Shown: positions 32,665-39,758 of the stretch, piece after piece
Numbering within the stretch: position 1 is the first letter of the stretch
How the letters are laid out: each line of letters starts with the position of its first letter
Source of the DNA: SZAS-103 sp964640525
Lineage (GTDB): Bacteria > Pseudomonadota > Gammaproteobacteria > Xanthomonadales > Xanthomonadaceae
Direction: 5' to 3'
NCBI GenBank assembly: GCA_964640525.1
Contig: CAZXGS010000005.1
Coordinates: 32,094 to 96,093, forward strand
Length of the DNA: 64,000 bases
Program-made: the position numbers and the translations under genes
The notes under the pieces: model-generated
The model's input: only the letters and a program-made list of their open reading frames with translations
What the model was told of the DNA's origin: nothing
The model's database searches: none

Positions 32665-33612
32665 TCAGATCGAGCCGCTGCTGGCCTCGGCAACCGCATC
32701 ATGGGCGTGCAGGCTCTCCTGATGCGCCACCCGGACATGGAAACCACGCAACAGCGGCTCGCCCGCCAGCCAGCGTTCGAGCCGGCGCGCGGCGTCCTCG
32801 CAGAACATCGGGTTCTCGCCATTGGCACGCGCGAAGGCCTGTTCGTCGATGCGCTTGACCGCTGCCTGGACCGGCGTGCACAGCGCGGCTTCGGCGGCGT
32901 CGATCAGGCGCTCCAGCGGAACCTGCGCGGCGCCGGCGAGCAGCCGCACGCGAATTCTTGCGATGCTGCGCTGGCTATGCGGGGTGGCGCGCATGCCTGC
33001 GTCGCCTGCCAGCCAGGCCAGGGCAGCCTGCCGATCCAGCGGCGCATCGGCTGGGAAATGGCGCGCAAAGTCCTCGGCCACCAATTGCCTGGCCAGTGCC
33101 GTCGAGGCCGGGCAGGTGCTCGAATAGGTCACCTCGAAGCCGACATCCAGCGTGAAGCGATCCTGCGCGAGGGTCGCGATCCAGATCACCGGATAGCGCC
33201 GCCATCCCGCATGCTCGCTCGCCAGCGCCGGGCGCCGCAGGAACTGGTCGAAGTCCAGGGTGATTCGCGCACGGGTCGACAAGCCGCCATGGCTGGCCAG
33301 GAACTCGCGCAGCAGGCGCTCCAGCAACGGCGGCGTCAGGGGCTGGTCGGCAAGCACCGCATCCAGCGCCAGATACAGGCGCGACATGTGGATGCCGCGC
33401 GCGGCGCCGGCAAGATCCACCTCGACCGCCACCCGCGCGGCCACGCGCAGGCCGTCGCTGCCCTCCACTCGCAGCGGCAGGTCGATCGCCGCCATGCCCA
33501 CCCAATCCAGGCGCTCACCGGCCCCCGTGCTGGCGGCCACGTCGGGCAAGCCACCCGTCGCGTCGTGATCGCGCGCGGAGGCTGGGCTGTCTCGGTACGG
33601 GTCGCTGGCCAT
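32665..33612 (-). CDS. folE2: GTP cyclohydrolase IB (FolE2)
   Basis: A 315-residue enzyme that converts GTP to dihydroneopterin triphosphate, the first step in folate and queuosine synthesis. It uses metals other than zinc and often replaces FolE when zinc is scarce. Family motifs are AIDLPLRV, GIHMSRLY near 75 and the conserved Cys region TYSSTCPASTALARQL near 180. The C-terminal GENPMFCEDAARRLE carries ligand residues. The start at 33612 gives normal length. No Zur-box was recognised upstream, so zinc control cannot be claimed here. Confidence 0.93.
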   Translation of the reverse strand: MASDPYRDSPASARDHDATGGLPDVAASTGAGERLDWVGMAAIDLPLRVEGSDGLRVAARVAVEVDLAGAARGIHMSRLYLALDAVLADQPLTPPLLERLLREFLASHGGLSTRARITLDFDQFLRRPALASEHAGWRRYPVIWIATLAQDRFTLDVGFEVTYSSTCPASTALARQLVAEDFARHFPADAPLDRQAALAWLAGDAGMRATPHSQRSIARIRVRLLAGAAQVPLERLIDAAEAALCTPVQAAVKRIDEQAFARANGENPMFCEDAARRLERWLAGEPLLRGFHVRVAHQESLHAHDAVAEASSGSI

Positions 33613-33764
33613 GGATTCCTCGCTGCGGCACTGCCACCGCGCCGCGTGGTGCGGCGGCGGGACGGCCGCGCATTTTAGCAGGTCGGCGTGCGGCGGCCGG
33701 CTTGCGCCTGCTCGCATTTGACCGAGATTCGATCCACGACCGAATGCGCCACCCGATCGCCGTT

Positions 33765-34550
33765 TCAACGACGGACGGCGCTACGCGCCGCCTTCCACGC
33801 CTCCGCCAGTGTGCGCAGCGACGACAGCGGCCTGGCGCGCCCGGCCGCCCGCCCGCGCAGCAGCAGCGCGTCGAAGGCGGTGCGGCAACGTCGGAACACG
33901 CTGCCCTCCCAACGCCCGTCGGGCATCGCCCCGACCAGTTCACCGGCCCAGTCGCGCAGCGCCGGCTCGCCGCGTTCCCGCCCAAGCTCGGCCGCGTCGA
34001 TCCCATGGCGCGCCAACAGCGCAAGCGGCACGTGACCGCCCTCGCCGCCTTCGCGGCCGCTCCGCAAACGCTCGCCAAGCAGATGCACCGCCACCGCCCG
34101 CCGCATCGCTTCGGATGCCGGCACGCCGAACACGGCCGCCTCCATTTCGACCAGTGCCGCCGTCAGCGACGCCACGCCGTCCAGTGCCGCAGCCGTGTCC
34201 ACCGGGCGCGCGGCATCCGCGTCGGCCCACCCGGCCAGCGCCTGCGCCAACGCCAGCCACGGCAGCGTCGGCATGGCCAAGGCGACGGTGAGCGGATGGC
34301 GTGGCTGCGCCTGCGCACAGGCGAGTGCTTCCTCCGCCCACCAGTTGCACTTGATCTGGGTCGGGCGCGGATCGCTCAGTTCCAGCGCCGCCTCGCGCCA
34401 TTGCGCGACCAGCGCGCCCCAGAGCGCGAATCGCGCGGCTTCCGCGCGCGGGCAGAACACCTGCGCGAACGCCATCTCCGGTTCGCGCGCACGCCAGACG
34501 GCGATGAACGCCGTTGCCGCGCCGCCGGCATCCTCAAGGACGTCGCTCAT
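33765..34550 (-). CDS. Squalene/phytoene synthase-like protein (NDUFAF6-like)
   Basis: A 261-residue all-helical protein. QIKCNWWAEEAL corresponds to the family block that reads (L)QWWRDEL in squalene/phytoene synthases and in mitochondrial NDUFAF6. The two aspartate-rich DxxxD motifs needed for prenyl transfer are not visible, so it is probably not a true synthase. It lies 26 bases downstream of the gph/mupP gene in the same direction as ubiG and mtaD, so it may belong to that operon. NDUFAF6 relatives assist respiratory complex assembly; a quinone- or respiration-linked role is a guess. Confidence 0.6.
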   Translation of the reverse strand: MSDVLEDAGGAATAFIAVWRAREPEMAFAQVFCPRAEAARFALWGALVAQWREAALELSDPRPTQIKCNWWAEEALACAQAQPRHPLTVALAMPTLPWLALAQALAGWADADAARPVDTAAALDGVASLTAALVEMEAAVFGVPASEAMRRAVAVHLLGERLRSGREGGEGGHVPLALLARHGIDAAELGRERGEPALRDWAGELVGAMPDGRWEGSVFRRCRTAFDALLLRGRAAGRARPLSSLRTLAEAWKAARSAVRR

Positions 34551-34576
34551 GCACGCACTCGCCGCAGTTGCGGCCG

Positions 34577-35260
34577 TCAGTACTTGTCGCGTCCGAAGCC
34601 ATCGACCAGGCCGAAGCACAGTTCGAGCGGGAAACCGATCCGGCGATCCGCTCCCCAGGTCGCCGGATCCTCGTGCGCGCCGCGATAGCCCCACAGCGCC
34701 ACCACCGAGGGCATCCCGGCAGCCCGCGCGGCCTGGATGTCGCGCTCGTCGTCGCCGACGTACACGCAACGTCCGGCCTCGACCCCGAGCAGTTCGCAGG
34801 CATGCAGCAACTGGTCCGGGTCCGGCTTGCGCCGCGGCAGGCTGTCCCCGCCGACCAGCACCGCGCAGCGCTCGCCCCAGCCCATCTCCTGGACCACCGC
34901 ATGCGCCAGCTTTTCTGGCTTGTTGGTGACGATGCCCCAGCGCACACCGGCACGCTCGATCCGCGCCAGCAACGCCTCGATGCCCTCGAACGCCTGTCCG
35001 TGCTCGGCGATCGCGGCCGCGTAATGGCCGAGGAAGGCCGGCAGCAGGAGTTCGCGTGCTTCCACGCCAAGGTCGGGAAAGGCCACCGCCAGCATCGCCC
35101 GCGAGCCCTTGGACACCACCGGCCGCAGCAATTCGAGCTTGATCGGCGCACGCCCGTTCTCCACCAGCAGTTGATTGGTCGCTGCCAGCAGATCCGGCGC
35201 ACTGTCCACCAGCGTCCCATCCAGGTCGAACAGGACACAGGCCATGGGCGATCCGTTCAT
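34577..35260 (-). CDS. mupP: HAD phosphatase: MurNAc-6-phosphate phosphatase MupP or phosphoglycolate phosphatase
   Basis: A 227-residue HAD hydrolase. The nucleophile motif is FDLDGTLVDS, the second motif WGIVTNKPEKLA, the Lys motif RRKPDPDQ and the last acidic motif VYVGDDERDIQAARAAG. It could be annotated Gph. In Pseudomonas, however, the gene joined to ubiG and next to mtaD is mupP (PA3172), which dephosphorylates MurNAc-6-phosphate in peptidoglycan recycling. The sequence shares WG-VTNKP and HWGAD-like blocks with it. The ATG overlaps the ubiG stop by 4 bases (ATGA), showing translational coupling. Confidence 0.8.
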   Translation of the reverse strand: MNGSPMACVLFDLDGTLVDSAPDLLAATNQLLVENGRAPIKLELLRPVVSKGSRAMLAVAFPDLGVEARELLLPAFLGHYAAAIAEHGQAFEGIEALLARIERAGVRWGIVTNKPEKLAHAVVQEMGWGERCAVLVGGDSLPRRKPDPDQLLHACELLGVEAGRCVYVGDDERDIQAARAAGMPSVVALWGYRGAHEDPATWGADRRIGFPLELCFGLVDGFGRDKY

Positions 35261-35982
35261 GCCACCCTCGCCGCACAGGCAAGGTAATTGACGTCCACCC
35301 GCGCGGTGCGCGTGGCCGACCCGGTCAGCGGGTTGTAGCGCAGGCCGCGCAGGTCTTCCAATTGCAGGCCGGCCTCGCGCATCCAGCCGGCCAGTTCGGA
35401 CGGACGGATGAACTGCGCATACGCGTGGGTGCCCTTGGGCAGGATGCCGGCGAGGTACTCGGCACCGACGATGGCCAAGGCAAACGCCGCCGGCGTGCGG
35501 TTGAGGGTGGACACGAACAGCCGGCCACCGGGCTTGAGCAGGTTGGCGCAGGCATGGATGACGGCGGCCGGATCGGGCACGTGCTCCAGCATTTCCATGC
35601 AGGTGACCGCATCGAACGACGCGGGCATCTGCTCGGCCAGGGCCTCGACCGGAACCACGCGGTAGTCCACGCACAGTTCGGGGCGCCGTTCCTGCGCCTC
35701 CAGCAGGTGCAGCCTGGCAATCTCGATCAGCTCCGGCGCAAGGTCGAGCGCGACCACCTGCGCGCCCTCGCCTGCCAGCGCTTCGCTGAGCAGCCCCCCG
35801 CCGCAGCCGACGTCGAGCACCCGCGCACCGCGCAGTGGCACGCGCTCGCGCAGCCAGGCCAGGCGCTCGGGGTTGAGGTCGTGGAGGGGGCGCTGGGGAC
35901 CTTTGGGGTCCCACCATCGATGTGCCAGATCCGCGAACTTGGCCAGTTCGGCTTGATCGACATTGGTCGTCGCATGGCTCAT
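35257..35982 (-). CDS. ubiG: Ubiquinone biosynthesis O-methyltransferase UbiG
   Basis: UbiG methylates two hydroxyl groups during ubiquinone synthesis, on membrane-bound intermediates. The 241-residue protein has SAM motif VLDVGCGGGLLSEALAG near 55-71, TCMEMLEHVPDP and the amphipathic insert region near FALAIVGAEYLAGILPKGTH. The start at 35982 (MSHATTNVDQAEL) is the normal N-terminus. The same frame is open further upstream only because a 194-bp tandem repeat copies the first coding bases. mtaD is upstream and the mupP start overlaps the stop codon. Confidence 0.96.
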   Translation of the reverse strand: MSHATTNVDQAELAKFADLAHRWWDPKGPQRPLHDLNPERLAWLRERVPLRGARVLDVGCGGGLLSEALAGEGAQVVALDLAPELIEIARLHLLEAQERRPELCVDYRVVPVEALAEQMPASFDAVTCMEMLEHVPDPAAVIHACANLLKPGGRLFVSTLNRTPAAFALAIVGAEYLAGILPKGTHAYAQFIRPSELAGWMREAGLQLEDLRGLRYNPLTGSATRTARVDVNYLACAARVA

Positions 35983-36370
35983 CGCACCACCCCGAGAGCT
36001 GCTGCGAACCGTCCTTGGTGCATGGCACCAGCCCGGCCATCCGTGGCCGGGCGCTCGACGATGCGCGACAGTCCACTGGACTGTCGCCAGCGCATCGTCT
36101 CGCCCCACCAGCGATGTGCCAGATCCGCGAACTTGGCCAGTTCGGCTTGATCGACATTGGTCGTCGCATGGCTCATCGCACCACCCCGAGAGCTGCTGCG
36201 AACCGTCCTTGGTGCATGGCACCAGCCCGGCCATCCGTGGCCGGGCGCTCGACGATGCGCGACAGTCCACTGGACTGTCGCCAGCGCATCGTCTCGCCCC
36301 ACCAGCGATGTGCCAGATCCGCGAACTTGGCCAGTTCGGCTTGATCGACATTGGTCGTCGAATGATTCAT
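35911..36370. repeat. 194-bp tandem repeat that triplicates the 5' end of ubiG
   Basis: Bases 35983-36176 and 36177-36370 are nearly identical 194-bp units, and their last part (about 72 bases) matches the true ubiG start region 35911-35982. Each unit thus carries a copy of the ubiG start codon and about 24 codons, preceded by leader sequence. Inside are two strong palindromes: CCCGGCCA/TGGCCGGG and GACAGTCCA/TGGACTGTC. The outermost copy differs at a few bases (MNHSTTNV rather than MSHATTNV). On the minus strand the upstream copies give only short truncated frames. The rest of the 425-bp gap to mtaD holds nothing else. Confidence 0.92.
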
Positions 36371-36407
36371 CGCACCACACCGAGAGCTGCCCTGCCGTTT
36401 GCCGCAC

Positions 36408-37757
36408 TCATGGCGAAACCCTCCCGATCGCCGCAATCCGCTGCTGCCATCGCCTCGCGTTGGCGATCAGCACGGACGTGTCCAGACCCACCACCGCGCC
36501 GTCGCGCAGCTTGCGGGCGCCGTCGATCCACACATCGGTGACATGCTGCCGACCGGCCGCGTACACCAGTTGCGAAACCGGATCGTACAGCGGCTGCGTC
36601 TCGATGCGATCCATGTCCACCAGCGCCAGATCGGCGCGCTTGCCCGGCTCGATGCTGCCGATCGCCTCGCCCATTCCGAGCGCCCGCGCGCCACCGAGGG
36701 TCGCCATGCGCAGCACGCTGGCGGCGTCCATCGCCGCGGCATCGTTGGCGACCAGTTTGGCGAGCAGTGCGGCGCTGCGCATCTCACCGAACAGATCAAT
36801 GTCGTTGTTGCTGGCGCAGCCGTCGCTGCCCAGCGCGAGGTTGACGCCGGCGCGACGCAAGTCCTCGCTGCGGCAGGCACCCGAGGCCAGCTTGAGGTTC
36901 GACTCGGGGCAATGCGCGACCGACACGCCACGTGCCGCGCACAGCGCGATCTCGGTATCGGTGAGCTGGGTCATGTGCACCGCGATCAGGCGATCGTTGA
37001 ACACGCCGAGCCGGTCCAGTCGCGCGATCGGACGCGCGCCGTGGAGCTTCACCGACTCGGCGACCTCGTGCGCGGTCTCGTGGATGTGGCAATGGACCGG
37101 GATGTCGAGCTGGTCGGAGAGGACCCGGACACGCTCGAAGCTGGCATCGCCGACCGTGTACGGTGCGTGCGGCGCGAAGCAGGTGCGCACCAGGGCGTCG
37201 GTTCGCCACAGGTCGTGGACTTCACCGGCCTTGTCGAAGTACTCGTCCGCGCAGGACGCCCACGCGGTGGGGAAGTCGATGACGATCAGCCCGACCATGG
37301 CGCGCATGCCGTACCGGCGGTAGGTCGCCGCGGCAACGTCGGGGAAGAAGTACATGTCGCTGCAGCAGGTGATGCCGCCGCGCAGCATCTCGGCGATCGC
37401 CAGTTCGATGCCATCGGCAACGAACTGCGGCCCGATCACCGCACCCTCGATCGGCCAGATGTGGCCGGTCAGCCATTCCATCAGCGGCAGGTCGTCGGCG
37501 ACGCCGCGCAACAACGTCATCGGATTGTGGGCGTGTGCGTTGACCAGGCCAGGGATCAGCACCGATTGCGGACGGCAGACGGTTTCAGCCGCGGCGAAGG
37601 TCGCTCGGGCCTGATCGGTCGGCACCACCGCCAGAATGGCCCCGTCCCGGATCGCGACCGCGTGATCGGCAAGCACCACGCCATGCGGCTCGACCGGGAT
37701 GATCCAACCCGGTTCGATGAGCAGGTCGCAGAGTTGGGGAAGCACTTCGGATGCCAT
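36408..37757 (-). CDS. mtaD: 5'-methylthioadenosine/S-adenosylhomocysteine deaminase (TRZ/ATZ amidohydrolase)
   Basis: A 449-residue amidohydrolase. Metal ligands appear in PGLVNAHAHNPMTLLRG, in HCHIHET and in the late LGSDGCASNND. The AHCPESNLKLASG segment fits the MtaD/SsnA group. In Pseudomonas the homologous gene (PA3170) deaminates 5'-methylthioadenosine and is next to ubiG, as here, so the assignment is favoured by synteny. The role is salvage of methylthioadenosine and SAH-type purines. It heads the ubiG-mupP group, separated from ubiG by the 194-bp repeats. Confidence 0.88.
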   Translation of the reverse strand: MASEVLPQLCDLLIEPGWIIPVEPHGVVLADHAVAIRDGAILAVVPTDQARATFAAAETVCRPQSVLIPGLVNAHAHNPMTLLRGVADDLPLMEWLTGHIWPIEGAVIGPQFVADGIELAIAEMLRGGITCCSDMYFFPDVAAATYRRYGMRAMVGLIVIDFPTAWASCADEYFDKAGEVHDLWRTDALVRTCFAPHAPYTVGDASFERVRVLSDQLDIPVHCHIHETAHEVAESVKLHGARPIARLDRLGVFNDRLIAVHMTQLTDTEIALCAARGVSVAHCPESNLKLASGACRSEDLRRAGVNLALGSDGCASNNDIDLFGEMRSAALLAKLVANDAAAMDAASVLRMATLGGARALGMGEAIGSIEPGKRADLALVDMDRIETQPLYDPVSQLVYAAGRQHVTDVWIDGARKLRDGAVVGLDTSVLIANARRWQQRIAAIGRVSP

Positions 37758-37765
37758 GCGCTACG

Positions 37766-37935
37766 CTCGTCATCCCGGCGCAGGCCGGGCGTGCTGTTCA
37801 ACCGCCGAATGGCGGGTCATCCATCTTGGCCCTGGATCTCGAAGGCACAACGAAATAGCGGAAGGCAGAACGGAAAAGACAAAAAAGCAAACGAAAAAAA
37901 GCAGAAATGGATCCCGGCTTGCGCCGGGATGACGC
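37766..37935. repeat. Pair of REP-like hairpins flanking an A-rich stretch
   Basis: CGTCATCCCGGCGCAGGCCGGG (shown here as CGTCATCCCGG with GCAGGCCGGG) lies at about 37769-37790, and GGATCCCGGCTTGCGCCGGGATGACG at about 37910-37935. Between them is a stretch at 37850-37905 rich in A (runs of AAAAAA), of much lower GC content than the surroundings. It fills the gap between the mtaD start and the end of efp. No gene is visible. Confidence 0.7.
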
Positions 37936-37980
37936 ATCGGCAAAGGCGCAGCCGCGGCGCGGCTGCGCGCCGATGCGTCA
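37930..37980 (-). terminator. Long inverted repeat at the end of efp, including its stop codon
   Basis: An outer 11-bp stem (TGACGCATCGG / CCGATGCGTCA) and an inner stem (GCGCAGCCGC / GCGGCTGCGC) with a 3-base loop form one long hairpin. The outer right arm contains the efp stop codon. It lacks a clear T run, but its position directly after efp makes it a likely transcript end or mRNA stability element. Confidence 0.65.
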
Positions 37981-38541
37981 CTTCACGCGACTGACGTATT
38001 CGCCGCTGCGGGTGTCGACCTTGATCATCTCGTCCTGGCCGACGAACAGCGGCACCCGCACCACCGCGCCAGTCTCCAGCTTGGCCGGCTTGCCACCGCC
38101 GCCGGAGGTATCGCCGCGCAGGCCCGGGTCGGTTTCCACGATCTTCAGCTCGACGAAGTTCGGCGGCTGCACCGCGATCGGGCTGCCGTTCCACAACGTC
38201 ACCACGCACGCCTCCTCGCCCTTGAGCCACTTCGCGGCATCGCCCACGCCGGCGGCATCGGCCTGGACCTGCTCGAAGGTCTCGGCCTGCATGAAGTGCC
38301 AGTGCTCGCCGTCGCTGTACAGGTATTGCATGTCGGTATCGACCACGTCGGCTGCTTCCAGCGAGTCGGTCGCCTTCATGGTCATCTCGACCACCCGCCC
38401 GGACTTGAGGAAGCGATACTTCACGCGGGTGAAGGCCTGGCCCTTGCCCGGCTTGACGTACTCGGTGTCGGTGATGACGCACGGCTCGTTGTTGACGATG
38501 ATCTTCATGCCGTTCTTGACGTCGTTCATGCCGTAAGCCAT
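37978..38541 (-). CDS. efp: Translation elongation factor P
   Basis: EF-P rescues ribosomes stalled at polyproline stretches. The 187-residue protein has three beta domains. The loop PGKGQAF places Lys33 at the site that is beta-lysylated in E. coli (Lys34), and the C-terminal GEYVSRVK is typical. The start at 38541 (MAYGMNDVKNGMK) is the normal N-terminus. The modifying enzyme gene epmB is divergently placed 113 bases away, so both parts of the modification route except EpmA and EpmC are seen. Confidence 0.97.
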   Translation of the reverse strand: MAYGMNDVKNGMKIIVNNEPCVITDTEYVKPGKGQAFTRVKYRFLKSGRVVEMTMKATDSLEAADVVDTDMQYLYSDGEHWHFMQAETFEQVQADAAGVGDAAKWLKGEEACVVTLWNGSPIAVQPPNFVELKIVETDPGLRGDTSGGGGKPAKLETGAVVRVPLFVGQDEMIKVDTRSGEYVSRVK

Positions 38542-38654
38542 GCGAAACACTCCGTAGGCGAGCCGACCGCGCGGGCGGCTACAATGTGGGATCGAACGTG
38601 AGGACCCGGCGGAACCGCGTTGACGGATTTCGCCATGCCCGATTGCAGCCCGAC

Positions 38655-39656
38655 ATGATACCCGCTCAAGCCCATGCGGCGCAGCCACGCTGGCAGCACC
38701 TGTGGCGTCAGTCCGTTCGCGATCCGCGCGAGCTGTTGCGCCTGCTCGACCTGGCCCACCTCGCCGATGCGCTGGCGGTGGACGGCGAGCCGTCATTCCC
38801 GCTGCGGGTACCTCGCGGTTTCGTGGCCAGGATGCGCCGCGGCGACCCCCGCGACCCGTTGCTTCGCCAGGTTCTCCCGCTGGATGACGAAAACCGCCAG
38901 GTCGCCGGCTTCACGCTGGACGCGGTGGGCGATGCCGCCGCGCGCGGCGCCACCGGGGTGATCCACAAGTATTCGGCTCGCGCGTTGCTGATCGCCACCG
39001 GCAGTTGCGCGGTGAATTGCCGTTATTGTTTCCGTCGCCACTTCCCCTACGGCGAGGAAACCGCGGCCGCCAGTCGATGGTTGCAGGCGCTGGACTGGCT
39101 GCGCGCCAACCCCGACATCGACGAAGTCCTGCTCTCCGGCGGCGACCCGCTGGCCTTGTCCACCGCCAAGCTGGGCGAATTCACCGATGCCCTGGGCGGG
39201 ATCGGCCATGTGCACACCTTGCGCATCCACACCCGCCTCCCGGTGGTGTTGCCCGAGCGCGTGGATGCCGCGTTGCTCGACTGGCTGCTCGGCCTGCGCC
39301 AGCAGGTGGTGGTGGTGATCCACGCCAACCACGCGAACGAGTTCGATCCGGCGGTGGATGCCGCGATTGCCGCGCTGCGCGCCGTCGGGGCAACGGTGCT
39401 CAACCAGTCGGTGCTGCTGCGTGGGGTCAACGACGACACCGCCACGCTGGTCGCGCTGTCGCAGCGGATGTTCCAGGCCGGCGCCCTGCCCTATTACCTG
39501 CACCAGCTCGATCGCGTGGCCGGGACCGCGCATTTCGAGGTGGACGACGCGCGTGCGGTGGAGTTGGTGACCGCCATGCGCGAGCACCTGCCAGGCTACC
39601 TCGTCCCCAGGTTGGTGCGGGAAATCGCCGGCAAGGCGTCCAAGACACCGCTTTGA
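38655..39656 (+). CDS. epmB: EF-P beta-lysylation enzyme EpmB (lysine 2,3-aminomutase-like)
   Basis: A 333-residue radical SAM enzyme that turns alpha-lysine into beta-lysine for attachment to EF-P. The cluster motif CAVNCRYC (Cys118, Cys122, Cys125) is followed by FRRHFPYGEE. LLSGGDPLALS and LNQSVLLRGVND are also present, and the C-terminus ends in ASKTPL, as in E. coli EpmB. The start at 38655 is the best fit in length; the ribosome-binding site is weak. TACAAT at 38580-38585 could be the -10 box. It is divergent from efp. Confidence 0.95.
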   Translation: MIPAQAHAAQPRWQHLWRQSVRDPRELLRLLDLAHLADALAVDGEPSFPLRVPRGFVARMRRGDPRDPLLRQVLPLDDENRQVAGFTLDAVGDAAARGATGVIHKYSARALLIATGSCAVNCRYCFRRHFPYGEETAAASRWLQALDWLRANPDIDEVLLSGGDPLALSTAKLGEFTDALGGIGHVHTLRIHTRLPVVLPERVDAALLDWLLGLRQQVVVVIHANHANEFDPAVDAAIAALRAVGATVLNQSVLLRGVNDDTATLVALSQRMFQAGALPYYLHQLDRVAGTAHFEVDDARAVELVTAMREHLPGYLVPRLVREIAGKASKTPL

Positions 39657-39758
39657 AGGTCCCGCCGGCGCGTGGCCTGCGCTACTATCGCCATCCCGGT
39701 CGGAGCGGACCTGAAGGCCGGGAGCCGGCACCCCCCTCGCCTGCCCTGAGTCCTGCGC

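Noticed and set aside
33613..33764. Zur-binding site in front of folE2
   Set aside because: folE2 genes are often zinc-regulated, but no AT-rich dyad resembling a Zur box is visible in this GC-rich region.
35983..36351. N-terminal extension of UbiG by about 120 residues
   Set aside because: The extra frame is made by the 194-bp duplication, has repeated peptide blocks unlike any methyltransferase, and the normal UbiG start is present at 35982.
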